Shown: positions 14,839 through 23,620 of the stretch, one piece after another
Position numbering within the stretch: the stretch's first letter is position 1
How the letters are laid out: each line of letters begins with the position of its first letter
IMG/VR virus record: IMGVR_UViG_3300045973_001492
Span: 1 to 48,071 of that record
DNA: 48,071 nt
Origin: a virus
Direction: 5' to 3' (one strand)
Program-made: the position numbers and the translations under genes
The notes under the pieces: generated by a model
What the model was told of the DNA's origin: nothing
The model's input: the letters and a program-made list of their open reading frames with translations, nothing else
Databases searched by the model: none

Positions 14839-15357
14839 ATGGCAAAAACGTACACCGCATCAGCAATTGGAATCGCCTTTGGTTCAAATAAATCACTATT
14901 AGCAATACAAAATGCACACGCAACTCGTAAGGTAAAAATATATCGCGTGTGGATGTTAAACAATCAAACAGCGGCAGTAACAGGAGTTTTGACTTCTTGC
15001 TCGCTAAGAAAATTATCGGCATTATCAGGAGGAACGGCAGTAACACCATTGGCTCACGATACTGGAAATGCGACAGTCGATTTAACATCAGTAACTTGTG
15101 TTCAAGGAGGAACAGCAACACAAACAGGAGACAATCCTTGGAGAGTTTGGATGTGGTCAGGTGATGAGCCTGCAGTATCTTCTGCAACATCAGATGAGTT
15201 TCAATGTATCGTTCCGTTGATGTGTATTTGGGATAGTACGGGAGATTCAAATATAGAACCAATTACATTGAATACCGGAGAAGGCATACACATTGTACAA
15301 CCAGGTTCAAATGCCGTAGGCGTAGCAGATTTTTTTATAGAATTTACAGTTTCTTAA
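14839..15357 (+). CDS. Virion protein, jelly-roll-like, paralogue of next gene
   Basis: A 172-residue beta-rich protein with many Thr, Ser, Gly and Ala: MAKTYTASAIGIAFGSNKSL, 'RKVKIYRVWMLNNQTAAVTG', 'LAHDTGNATVDLTSVTC', 'GEGIHIVQPGSNAVGVADFF'. The order (strand pair, NNQ/NSNGG loop with a short Cys segment, 'P.IGE/LAHD', T-rich strand, 'GEGI.LV') recurs in the N-terminal and later parts of the following gene, so the two are probably related virion or fibre domains. Exact role is unknown. Confidence 0.5.
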   Translation: MAKTYTASAIGIAFGSNKSLLAIQNAHATRKVKIYRVWMLNNQTAAVTGVLTSCSLRKLSALSGGTAVTPLAHDTGNATVDLTSVTCVQGGTATQTGDNPWRVWMWSGDEPAVSSATSDEFQCIVPLMCIWDSTGDSNIEPITLNTGEGIHIVQPGSNAVGVADFFIEFTVS

Positions 15358-15360
15358 TAA

Positions 15361-16797
15361 ATGTCAAAATACCAATATAGAATTAATAGTGATGGGATGT
15401 ACTCAAGTAATTTTGGGTACTCTTTTATTGCTATCACAAATCCATCAGGAAGTGGTAAAAAATTAACATTAAGAAATTTAGAGGTAAATGTTTTAAATTC
15501 TAATGGAGGTAACGCAACTACTGGGGTAACACCTTGTAGTTTTTATAGATGTACTACGCCTATTATTGGAGAAGATATGTCTATATATGCTACAAAATTA
15601 GATAGTTCTGCAACATTACCAACTACTGTAAAAATTAAAAGGAATGCGCAGTGTACAGGACTTTCAGTTGTGGGGAAAAGAGTAGAGATTGCTAGAAAAG
15701 GAACTACGGTAGGAACACAAAACAGACTGCTTTTTGGCACTCCTATGCAAATAGGTCAAGACAAATATTCCTCATATTATCGTTCAGCAAAAAGAGCAAG
15801 TTCAACAGTTGTAGAGCCTTTCATAGTCAATCAGAACGAAGGTTATTGTTTAATAACAGACCAGTCGTCAGCACTTATTTTTACCCAACAAATTAGAGTA
15901 AACATCACTGTAAGCATCAATGCAAAAACTTTCAATTGGGATTTTGTTTCAAGTAATATTCCTGGCATGGCAGTTTTTTCAATAGAAAATACAGGAACTG
16001 ATGTAGTTAAAATTTTAAATTATTCTTTTGCTGAATTAGGAACTACAGATACTGCTACTATTAGAATGGTACCTATAGGTCAGTTGTATTCAGGAAATAT
16101 TAATGACTCATCAAAACAAGGAGTTGCTATTCAAGCAATGAACAGTACCTATCCAGTTTTGTCTCAGTCTATTTGCAAAGTTTATACTGATATTGGTTTT
16201 ATCCCATCAGGAGTGCCAGAGATAGCTATTGCGCCATCCTCTACGGGTTCGCCAAAGCAAATGAACTATTTACATACAAAAGATTTTTGGGGACCATTAT
16301 ATCGGATTTTCTTTCCAGAAGTATGTCACTACAAAACAAATGGAATTCCTGATATGTTAGGTTATTCTTATGGTATGAAGGGGAGCGATTTGCTGGTAAG
16401 ACGGTCAGGAATAGTTATTAATCCAGGAGAAGGAATAGCCCTTGTAAGTTCGGCAGAAACTGCGGTAGGTGTTCAAGCCGCTTATTCTGGTTGGGGGCAA
16501 TTTAATTTTGCGAGTCAAGTAGATGTAGAAAGTATTTATACTCCAATACTAAACATTGATGGAATAATTGCAGGAAGCAGAATTAAAGTGGTTAGAGTAA
16601 GTGATTCTTTTGTTGTGGCAAATTCTGCTGTGCCAAGTACTACTTTTTCTTTAAATATAGATGAAAATGATATTGGAGCGCAGTACAGAGTCGAAGTCCG
16701 TAATGCAAGCTCATTGCCCTATTATCAGCCGTGGTACAGTATAGGTACGGTTACTACAACTGGATTAAATTTAACAGCATTACAACAATTAGATTAA
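15361..16797 (+). CDS. Large virion/fibre protein with duplicated domain
   Basis: A 478-residue beta-rich protein. Residues about 1-175 (ITNPSGSGKKLTLRNLEVNV, 'NSNGGNATTGVTPCSFYRC') resemble the whole of the preceding protein; about 190-370 look like a second copy (FSIENTGTDVVKILNYSFAE to VINPGEGIALVSSAETAVGV). The final 95 residues form an Ig-like end (YTPILNIDGIIAGSRIKVVR). It is likely an oligomeric tail or fibre component. It starts 3 nt after the previous stop. Confidence 0.5.
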   Translation: MSKYQYRINSDGMYSSNFGYSFIAITNPSGSGKKLTLRNLEVNVLNSNGGNATTGVTPCSFYRCTTPIIGEDMSIYATKLDSSATLPTTVKIKRNAQCTGLSVVGKRVEIARKGTTVGTQNRLLFGTPMQIGQDKYSSYYRSAKRASSTVVEPFIVNQNEGYCLITDQSSALIFTQQIRVNITVSINAKTFNWDFVSSNIPGMAVFSIENTGTDVVKILNYSFAELGTTDTATIRMVPIGQLYSGNINDSSKQGVAIQAMNSTYPVLSQSICKVYTDIGFIPSGVPEIAIAPSSTGSPKQMNYLHTKDFWGPLYRIFFPEVCHYKTNGIPDMLGYSYGMKGSDLLVRRSGIVINPGEGIALVSSAETAVGVQAAYSGWGQFNFASQVDVESIYTPILNIDGIIAGSRIKVVRVSDSFVVANSAVPSTTFSLNIDENDIGAQYRVEVRNASSLPYYQPWYSIGTVTTTGLNLTALQQLD

Positions 16798-16816
16798 CTT
16801 TTAAAAACATAAAATT

Positions 16817-18250
16817 ATGTCAGTAGCATCAGATTTTGCCATAGACGGCAGCGGAAACATAACCCACGTATCGGGAACTACCGTGTATCCTGTATTACAG
16901 GTTCACGAATGGTTACAGGATTTAGCAGATGATGCTAGTGCAAGTGGCGATGATCAATTATCAATTTTATCATCAAACCCTTCCAAATTAGACGGACCAA
17001 GAAGTACTATTAAACCAATGGTACTGAATTTACTTGGAGCCGTAAATATAAACGATGCAGCAGCACAGTTTATCAACTTTGGATCTATTCAACAAGATGG
17101 GACAAACATACTTTATACTGGTGTAAAGTCCATTGGTTCGCCATTAGTCTCCGGGTCGCCTATTTACATTGTGCAAAATGGAAATAAATTGACTTCATAC
17201 TGGGCAAATGGTCATATTCAAATTTTAGTAAAAGCAAAAACAGGCGGAGCTTTAATTGATAACGGAGATATTCGTGTATTTTCAAGAAAGTATGGACAGA
17301 CATTTGGTGATTTTGCTGCTAACTTAGTCGCTGGAGGTGAACAGCCTGCGGCGATTTCTACAGCTACGACTTCGGACTGGACGCCATTAAGTTTAGCATC
17401 GGCACAAGCACTCTCTGCAAAAGTAGCAATAACTGTTTCTAATCATTCAAAAGATACAGGAGACGGTAATGGTTCTCAAAATTATAAAGGAACTATTACT
17501 TTAAGTGGTGGTTGCACTATTGCCGAAGCCGCTCAATATTGCCAAGCAATTTGTGATCAATCTTCAACTACAACAATAAACGGTTCTTTAGGGTGGAAAT
17601 ATAGAACTTTAGATGCGGCTTATACGCCTAATGGCGCAGCTCCTTTTGGAGTTGTTGCGGGTGGAAAATGGTTCGTTGCTCAAGGATGGTATATTGCAGG
17701 AGCGCTAAACGCAGACTTGCAAAAATATCAAATGATTTCAGATGGCGGAACTACTGTTGGAAATCCTGTTACGGCTGCAATTACAATCGGTGGCTTAGTA
17801 GTAGGCTCTAGGGTAATGGTAGCAAGAGATAATGGTTCTGGAGGATTATTGACAACGGAATACACTTTGAACGGAGCAACAACATCAGGAGGAAATACTT
17901 GCGTAGTAAACGAAACTGTAAAAGCAGATACTCCAGTAACAGGTTTTATAAGAGTAAATGGAATCCCTTATGTCTATACAGCCGTGAATATTGCAACAAA
18001 AACATTTACTATATCAGGAACTTGGGGTCAAGTACACGCAACGGCTTCTCCTGCATTTGTTCCGTTTATTGACAAAGTAGCAGCAAGCACAACAGAGTCA
18101 AGTGCTTTATTTGTATATGCTAGTGATTTTACAGGAAGATTACGAGCAAGATTTGGAGACGTTGGAACGCCTAAAAAACCATTTGAAACTACATTTTCAG
18201 TAACCAATGCGGGTGGTGGAACAAATGCAATTTTAGATTCTGATTTATAA
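16817..18250 (+). CDS. Large virion/fibre protein
   Basis: A 477-residue protein starting SVASDFAIDGSGNITHVSGT, a pattern that resembles N-terminal attachment parts of phage appendage proteins ('YPVLQVHEWLQDLADDASAS'). The middle has a receptor- or enzyme-like domain, with 'AQYCQAICDQSSTTTINGSL' and 'PFGVVAGGKWFVAQGWYIAG', and the C-terminus an Ig-like segment (ITIGGLVVGSRVMVARDNGS) similar in style to the end of the previous protein. Likely a baseplate or fibre protein; not assigned to a named family. Confidence 0.5.
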   Translation: MSVASDFAIDGSGNITHVSGTTVYPVLQVHEWLQDLADDASASGDDQLSILSSNPSKLDGPRSTIKPMVLNLLGAVNINDAAAQFINFGSIQQDGTNILYTGVKSIGSPLVSGSPIYIVQNGNKLTSYWANGHIQILVKAKTGGALIDNGDIRVFSRKYGQTFGDFAANLVAGGEQPAAISTATTSDWTPLSLASAQALSAKVAITVSNHSKDTGDGNGSQNYKGTITLSGGCTIAEAAQYCQAICDQSSTTTINGSLGWKYRTLDAAYTPNGAAPFGVVAGGKWFVAQGWYIAGALNADLQKYQMISDGGTTVGNPVTAAITIGGLVVGSRVMVARDNGSGGLLTTEYTLNGATTSGGNTCVVNETVKADTPVTGFIRVNGIPYVYTAVNIATKTFTISGTWGQVHATASPAFVPFIDKVAASTTESSALFVYASDFTGRLRARFGDVGTPKKPFETTFSVTNAGGGTNAILDSDL

Positions 18251-18261
18251 AATAACACCCC

Positions 18262-18807
18262 ATGGCTATCACTATAGACTGGATTAATAAAATAGTAAAT
18301 TCAACTTCTAACATCTCTGATTTGCCATCTTTCAAGGACGTAATCAGGGATTTAGAGGATGATGCGACAGGAATGTTGTATCAACCCATTATTACGTATA
18401 AACGTATTGATTTAGGAGGAGGAGCTTATTTTCACGCTGTGGATTTTATTAACGGATATAGATTGAAATTTCCAAATGCCGGAGCTTATGAGATTGTAGG
18501 TAATTTGAACGCAGAAATAATCCCGATTAGTGGTGTTTATGTAGAGAGAAAAACAAGTGTTGCATTTGCTACATCAAATACTGGAGGAGGAAGCCCAGGA
18601 AATCCTTGGTCTGAAATTATTGAAGGCACTTATACCGCGGGCGAAATAATGAGAATGTTGGCAGCTATTGCAGGCGGAAAAACAACTATTACAGATAATG
18701 GAAATGAAACCGCAACTGTAACTTTTAGAGACTTAGAAGATACAACCGATAGAGTAATTGCTCAAATGGAAGGAAGTGAACGAACCAATATAAATTTAGA
18801 CTTATGA
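18262..18807 (+). CDS. Baseplate-associated structural protein
   Basis: A 181-residue protein. The C-terminal part has the recurring appendage pattern YTAGEIMRMLAAIAGGKTTI then 'ATVTFRDLEDTTDRVIAQME', seen in many Bacteroidetes phage virion proteins of this size, where a Gly-rich linker (GGGSPGNPW) precedes it. The N-terminal part, with FKDVIRDLEDDATGMLYQP, pairs with similar text in the upstream 477-residue protein. It overlaps the next gene by 4 nt. Confidence 0.55.
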   Translation: MAITIDWINKIVNSTSNISDLPSFKDVIRDLEDDATGMLYQPIITYKRIDLGGGAYFHAVDFINGYRLKFPNAGAYEIVGNLNAEIIPISGVYVERKTSVAFATSNTGGGSPGNPWSEIIEGTYTAGEIMRMLAAIAGGKTTITDNGNETATVTFRDLEDTTDRVIAQMEGSERTNINLDL

Positions 18808-19292
18808 AACTAACATTCAAAATACTCGCGATTGCATTACTGCTATCCTTGATATGGTTATTGAATTCCTGCGACATTCAGAAAGAAGCTGCAAAATCAA
18901 AATCGGATACAGGATTCAAAGAAAATATAGAAAGTCAAACTTTCCGCAAAGGCGATACCGTGCATTATGAGATACCAAAAGTAATTTATAAAGACACGAC
19001 AATCTATCGTACTAATCATCAAGGAACTACTATCAAGACCGTTTATGATCAAGGCGGGAATATATCCTCAATAGATTGCTATGCATCGGCTATAGCCGAA
19101 ATCAGAAAAGAAAATCGGGAATTCCAGCAAGCTCTCAAAGACAAAGCTTCCAAGAAAACAGAGGAATTCGATGGAACATTTATTCTCTATATCGTGGGCG
19201 GTGTAGTGGTTCTGGGAATATTTGCCTTATTTCTGATGTATATGTACGTGAAGAAAAATACGGCAGTTGTAACACAATTTTTAAGTAAATAA
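18804..19292 (+). CDS. Candidate unimolecular spanin (lipoprotein + C-terminal TM)
   Basis: A 162-residue protein with both anchors of a u-spanin. The N-terminus is a lipoprotein signal (MKLTFKILAIALLLSLIWLL, then NSC with Cys23 as the lipidated residue). The periplasmic part (about 24-124) is beta-rich first (VHYEIPKVIYKDTTIYRT) and helical later (AIAEIRKENREFQQALKDKA). A single hydrophobic span at about 126-147 (FILYIVGGVVVLGIFALFLM) ends in basic residues. Such a protein would tie outer to inner membrane and fuse them at lysis. It shares the transcription unit of the holin-like and DUF5675 genes. Spanin function is inferred from topology and context. Confidence 0.6.
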   Translation: MKLTFKILAIALLLSLIWLLNSCDIQKEAAKSKSDTGFKENIESQTFRKGDTVHYEIPKVIYKDTTIYRTNHQGTTIKTVYDQGGNISSIDCYASAIAEIRKENREFQQALKDKASKKTEEFDGTFILYIVGGVVVLGIFALFLMYMYVKKNTAVVTQFLSK

Positions 19293-19294
19293 TA

Positions 19295-19468
19295 ATGGAA
19301 CTCGAAAACAAACTCCGGGATTTAAAACTAAAAAAAGCGATGCTTTTGTTAACCATAGAATCTTTGTCAGAAGTTGATGAAGCTTTGTTTACCCAGTTTG
19401 GCAAACTAGAGGTTGAGATTGTAAAAGTCAAAAAAGCAATTGTTCGAGCAACGGCAAATGATTTTTAG
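19295..19468 (+). CDS. 57-residue coiled-coil protein
   Basis: A short frame 2 nt after the spanin-like gene: MELENKLRDLKLKKAMLLLT, then ESLSEVDEALFTQFGKLEVE and a basic end. It is all helix with a heptad-like pattern. Spacing and codon use support it as a gene ending this operon. It could partner the spanin or the capsid module; no evidence decides. Confidence 0.5.
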   Translation: MELENKLRDLKLKKAMLLLTIESLSEVDEALFTQFGKLEVEIVKVKKAIVRATANDF

Positions 19469-19480
19469 TAAAAACCGGCA

Positions 19481-19494
19481 ATACGTGTCACAGC
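19481..19494. promoter_or_regulatory. ATACGTGTCACAGC module-start motif
   Basis: This 14-bp sequence is identical at 13223-13236, and its first 12 bp match 8811-8822. Here it stands in the gap before the capsid module, 42 nt ahead of the protease ATG. No hairpin forms at this copy, so the conserved part is likely a protein-binding or promoter element. Confidence 0.5.
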
Positions 19495-19536
19495 TATTTA
19501 GAATACATACAAATAACTTCGTAAAAAAATAATGCA

Positions 19537-20409
19537 ATGAAAGTAAATCCTTTATTAATGGACTTGGTTCGTGGCGAATGGTTAATGTCATTCGAGGGTT
19601 TGAGTGCTTATGCTCCTATCGCCCACAAACTATTAACAGGGCAAGATGTTGACTTTTCTAAAAACACTAAAAGTTTACTTTCGGTTATTGATTCCAATGG
19701 AAAAAAAGTAATGCCTGATATGAATGGGATGCTTAATGCTCCACAAGGATCTGTCGCCATCATCGATATGATAGGTCCCATTCTAAAATATGGCGATTAT
19801 TGTACGTATGGCGCGGACGAAATCGTGAATGCGTTGCAAGCTGCAGATGACAATCCAAACATTATTGGAACTATTTTTAATATTGATGGTCCTGGTGGAG
19901 CGGTTTCCGCAATTGGTCCCTTTATCGAATTTGGAAAAACAAAAACAAAACCTATTGTTGCCTTGGTGGATCAATGTTGCTCTTTGCACTATTGGGCGAT
20001 TTGTGCTGTTGCCGATTATAAAATGGCCGACAATAATGTTTCTGCTTGCATAGGTTCTGTGGGTGTGATGACCTCATTTGCTGATAACAGAAAATATTTG
20101 GAAACTCTTGGATATACATTTCACGAAATCTATCCAAAAGAAAGCGAGCATAAAAACCTAGCTTTCAAACAAGCATTAGAAGGAAACTATGATTTAATAA
20201 AAGAGGAATCACTTTCTCCTATCGCAATCAGTTTTCAGAATGCAGTTCGGGAAGCCTGCCCGAATTTAAAAGAAGAAACAGGTGTATTATCAGGAAAGAC
20301 TTTTACTGCTGATAAAGCACTAGAATATGGAATGATAGATGCCATTGGAAGTATGGCAAAAGCCGAACAATGGCTTAGAATAATGAGTGAGATAACCCAC
20401 TATAAATGA
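19537..20409 (+). CDS. S49-family (SppA/protein C-like) prohead protease
   Basis: A 290-residue ClpP-fold serine protease. The conserved 'FNIDGPGGAVSAIG' at about 114-127 is the S49 oxyanion region. 'VDQCCSLHYWAICAVADYKM' aligns with the 'AASGGYWIA' nucleophile block, giving Ser149 as the likely nucleophile although the two following Gly are Leu-His. 'SACIGSVGVMTSF' at about 169-181 is the next S49 block. The end (GVLSGKTFTADKALEYGMID, 'AIGSM') is also typical. Lying directly before the capsid gene, it should cleave the scaffold during head maturation. Confidence 0.85.
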   Translation: MKVNPLLMDLVRGEWLMSFEGLSAYAPIAHKLLTGQDVDFSKNTKSLLSVIDSNGKKVMPDMNGMLNAPQGSVAIIDMIGPILKYGDYCTYGADEIVNALQAADDNPNIIGTIFNIDGPGGAVSAIGPFIEFGKTKTKPIVALVDQCCSLHYWAICAVADYKMADNNVSACIGSVGVMTSFADNRKYLETLGYTFHEIYPKESEHKNLAFKQALEGNYDLIKEESLSPIAISFQNAVREACPNLKEETGVLSGKTFTADKALEYGMIDAIGSMAKAEQWLRIMSEITHYK

Positions 20410-20435
20410 TTTTTAACCCCTAAAACAAAACTCCT

Positions 20436-22583
20436 ATGAAATGGAAACTTATGGCTATGACGGTGGCGTTCTTCAACACACTGTTAGGCACGAAAGAACT
20501 CCCGATTGATGGCGAACAAAAAAGCCTTAATCTGGATGCCACACAAAGACAAAAAATTGTCGATGCGCTTGGCGAAAAAGATGCGGAAGCTGCCATCAAT
20601 GGCATCAACTCCGAAATTAAGAATATGGCAAATGAAAACTTGCAGTTAAAAGCTGTTCAGGATGAAATTGCTGCTTTGGTAAAAGAGTCTAATCTATCTG
20701 ACGAAGAGATTGCGAATATCGCAAAAGACGAAAAAGGCGACAGCGAAACACTGGCCACTTTGAAAGCGTTGAATGCAAAACAAAAAGAACAGGCTCAAAT
20801 TATAGCTGCTCTTATTGCTGAACCAGAAGGCGACAAACCTTTTCAAGTAATCCGTGGTGGTAAAATGGACAAAGCTGTTCATTCTGCTACACACTTGTTT
20901 GGAACAAACAATGCTTATGATGCTTTTGACGAAGGGCGTAACTGGAACCGTAGAGCTGCAGGACTTTCTACAGTTGCTACCGATTTTACAAATCAGCCAG
21001 CTGTTGAGAAGTTAAACAATGATATGAACTTGTATTTCCGTCAGAATCCGGAAACAGTTAAATCATTACAGCGTGATACTTTTGGATTACCAGTTTTCTG
21101 GCCAAAACGCACAAAAATTGACGATAAAGTATCTGATGCTTCTATCGCTACTGCCGAAATCTCTCAAGGTAGAAAATTGCCTTGGTTGCCTAAAAACAAA
21201 CAAACCATTCAAGCAGAGGAAGGACAAATTTTCCCAGTACAAATCGACATCGAATTTGTGGGTTACTATTTGCAAAAAATAGAAGCTTCGTGGTTGAACT
21301 TTATGAATAAAGAAGGTTCTCAACCTTATAAAGATTCATTCGTAAAATTCTTAGTGTCTGAATTAGACAAAAAAGCAAGAGTCGAAGATAGAGTTGCTAC
21401 TATCAAAGGTGTTTATGTTGCCACTCCTGATGGAGCTACAGTTGCAGGACGTTCTGTAAACCGTCAAAATGGTTTATTGTACTTGATACAACAAGCGCGT
21501 GATGTAACTAAAAAATACCGTGCTTTTGACCTTGGTATGCCAACAACTTCAAACATTGTAGATTATATCGATAGTCTGATCAAAGCTTTACCACAAGACG
21601 TGAGAGAGCAACAAGGATTAGTTTTATACCTTTCTAACGAATGGTTGAGAGCTTACAAACGCAGATACGAAACACTTTACGGATTGAACGAAGATTATGC
21701 AGGATATCCTGATACTCCAAAAGATTATCCTAATGTGAAATTCGAGCGTTTGATTGATATGGCTGGTTCTGACTTTATGTTCTTGACATTTGATGATAAC
21801 ATCGAAATTCTTGAAAATGTTCCTGCTGAAAAATCAATGTACCATTTTGAATATTTACTACGTAAAATATACATCTGGGCTGATTATAAAATGGGAATTC
21901 GTTTCATACATATTGGTAACACAGTTGCCGTAGGCGATCCATTAGAATTTGCTGTACAAACCGTATGGTCAAATACTGCTCCTATCTTCCCTGCTGATTT
22001 CTACGTTCCTGTGAACGATGATGAAACAGGATTTGTAAAAGCAGTTTACAAAAACTTGTATGTTGCTAAAGACTGGCATACTACCATCACAAAATTCACT
22101 GGAACTACTCCAGGAACAATTTTGAAAGTGAAAGGAGATACAACATTAGTTGCAGCCACAACAATTGCCGATGGTGCTAATATTCAATTGGTAGGCGATG
22201 TTGCTTTCAACTTGAAATCTGGTGGAACAATCACATTCTTCGTGAATGCTGATGGAACTGTAAAAGAATTATCTAGAACTTCTGCTCCTGATACGACAGT
22301 AATTCCTGATGCTACTTTTGATACAGCTACTGTAGATGCTAATGGTGGCGTTGCTTTCTATTACAATGGAGCTGCAACAAAAGCTATCACAGGTATCTTG
22401 AATGGTGTTGAAGGTAAAACTATCAGAATCTACGGTACTGATGCCGCTGGTGTTGATGTGACCTTATCTGATGTTGGAAACATCAATGTACTTTCTGCAG
22501 CTACCTTGCTAGATGCAACTGACTACGTTCAACTTACAAAAGTTGACGGTATCTGGATCGAAACTGAACGTTTAATCGCTTAA
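20436..22583 (+). CDS. Scaffold-major capsid fusion with C-terminal beta domain
   Basis: A 715-residue protein in three parts. Residues 1-140 are helical and charged, with a coiled coil (INSEIKNMANENLQLKAVQD, 'LKALNAKQKEQAQIIAALIA'): a scaffold or delta domain. About 145-520 is the capsid-type core (MNLYFRQNPETVKSLQRDTF, 'IDIEFVGYYLQKIEASWLNF', 'AGYPDTPKDYPNVKFERLID', 'YKMGIRFIHIGNTVAVGDPL'), with the spacing of HK97-like coats. The last 170 residues are Thr- and Gly-rich beta (ILKVKGDTTLVAATTI to VQLTKVDGIWIETERLIA), probably a surface decoration. The protease just upstream is expected to remove the N-terminal part. Confidence 0.75.
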   Translation: MKWKLMAMTVAFFNTLLGTKELPIDGEQKSLNLDATQRQKIVDALGEKDAEAAINGINSEIKNMANENLQLKAVQDEIAALVKESNLSDEEIANIAKDEKGDSETLATLKALNAKQKEQAQIIAALIAEPEGDKPFQVIRGGKMDKAVHSATHLFGTNNAYDAFDEGRNWNRRAAGLSTVATDFTNQPAVEKLNNDMNLYFRQNPETVKSLQRDTFGLPVFWPKRTKIDDKVSDASIATAEISQGRKLPWLPKNKQTIQAEEGQIFPVQIDIEFVGYYLQKIEASWLNFMNKEGSQPYKDSFVKFLVSELDKKARVEDRVATIKGVYVATPDGATVAGRSVNRQNGLLYLIQQARDVTKKYRAFDLGMPTTSNIVDYIDSLIKALPQDVREQQGLVLYLSNEWLRAYKRRYETLYGLNEDYAGYPDTPKDYPNVKFERLIDMAGSDFMFLTFDDNIEILENVPAEKSMYHFEYLLRKIYIWADYKMGIRFIHIGNTVAVGDPLEFAVQTVWSNTAPIFPADFYVPVNDDETGFVKAVYKNLYVAKDWHTTITKFTGTTPGTILKVKGDTTLVAATTIADGANIQLVGDVAFNLKSGGTITFFVNADGTVKELSRTSAPDTTVIPDATFDTATVDANGGVAFYYNGAATKAITGILNGVEGKTIRIYGTDAAGVDVTLSDVGNINVLSAATLLDATDYVQLTKVDGIWIETERLIA

Positions 22584-22595
22584 TAAAACTATAAG

Positions 22596-23420
22596 ATGAC
22601 TTATATTAGAACAAATGTAGCAAAGCCTACCGGGAAGTCTCCCGGGGCTGCTGCTCCAAAAGAGCCAAATGTAACGATAGTTGCAGTTGATGATATACAA
22701 ACTTGGCCAGCTAGGGACGATAATGGTGTGAATCACACAGGAAACTTTGTGATGAATACGGGTGCTAAGATGATCCAATTGTATATGACCCCTTCTAAAA
22801 TCAAAGCTGGATTTGAAAGCGATGGTGATGAAGATGCGGTATCTTTCAAACAAAAGTTTGAGGGAGAACACCCAGGGAATGATTTGGCTATTGCTGAATT
22901 CGTTCAGAACTGGACAGGTGTAAATGCCATAATTATTTATGGTTCTTGCTCTGATGCTTTTAGAAAAGTGATTGGTACAAAATGTGCTCCGGTACAATTG
23001 AAACCATCCTTGAAAGATGATAATGATTCGAGAATGCACATGCTTGTTTTTGAGCAATTTGCAAAATCGGGTTATGTTCCAGGACACTACACAGGAAGTT
23101 TGAGTTTTGGCTCTCCATTTAATGTAGTTTCTTCTACAGCGTTAGCTTTAAGCCTTACTAACGGATATGTTTATCAATTGCCAAGCTTAGCGGTTACTGC
23201 TGCGATAGCTGTTAATACCAATACATTGGTACACGGTGATATCGTAACATTGATAGGTGGTGGTGGTGGTGCTCCTGCAACATTAGCAAGCGGCGTGGCT
23301 GATAAATCAGCATTGTTAGTTTCTGGCACTACTTGGGTAGGATTAGCTGGTGCAACAATCAACTTAAAAGTATTTGTAGCTGGAGGCATCACTTTATTCC
23401 AAGAGATTTCAAGAACATAG
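22596..23420 (+). CDS. Second major virion protein (unknown)
   Basis: A 274-residue protein following the capsid gene by 12 nt. After a flexible Pro/Ala/Lys start it has a globular domain (MNTGAKMIQLYMTPSKIKAG, 'KQKFEGEHPGNDLAIAEFVQ', 'NAIIIYGSCSDAFRKVIGTK') and a C-terminal Gly/Ala/Val beta domain that resembles in style the capsid C-terminus. Candidates are head decoration or an auxiliary capsid protein; a tail tube protein is possible but less likely next to the coat. No family was recognised. Confidence 0.5.
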   Translation: MTYIRTNVAKPTGKSPGAAAPKEPNVTIVAVDDIQTWPARDDNGVNHTGNFVMNTGAKMIQLYMTPSKIKAGFESDGDEDAVSFKQKFEGEHPGNDLAIAEFVQNWTGVNAIIIYGSCSDAFRKVIGTKCAPVQLKPSLKDDNDSRMHMLVFEQFAKSGYVPGHYTGSLSFGSPFNVVSSTALALSLTNGYVYQLPSLAVTAAIAVNTNTLVHGDIVTLIGGGGGAPATLASGVADKSALLVSGTTWVGLAGATINLKVFVAGGITLFQEISRT

Positions 23421-23433
23421 TCCTCACCCCCAA

Positions 23434-23452
23434 CCCTCTCCAAAGGAGAGGG
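23434..23452. repeat. CCCTCTCC hairpin
   Basis: CCCTCTCC (23434-23441) and GGAGAGGG (23445-23452) form a perfect 8-bp stem with an AAA loop, inside a GC-rich patch (CTCACCCCCAACCC) that differs from the AT-rich surroundings. A similar phrase is dispersed in many bacterial genomes. No T-tract follows directly. Confidence 0.55.
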
Positions 23453-23496
23453 AGAAAAGCGGATTTTATTTTATTTTGGTTAGTTAGTTTTTTTGG

Positions 23497-23527
23497 AAAG
23501 GCTCGTCAGTAATGGCGAGCCTTTTTT
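23497..23527 (+). terminator. Terminator of the capsid module
   Basis: AAAGGCTCG (23497-23505) pairs perfectly with CGAGCCTTT (23516-23524) around a 10-nt loop, followed by more T's. It ends the capsid unit; the TGTCACAGC motif begins 3 nt after the T-run at 23530-23538 and the next gene starts at 23621. Confidence 0.85.
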
Positions 23528-23620
23528 GATGTCACAGCGAAATATAAAGGTAATTACCAACTTTACGGTTCAAAGATTACAAACTATCCTTTACGACGGT
23601 ATTAACCAAAATAAAAAATT

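Noticed and set aside
14834-15262. 142-codon minus-strand frame opposite the 14839 gene
   Set aside because: Low-complexity Leu/His-rich product, no promoter, completely opposite a tightly packed virion gene.
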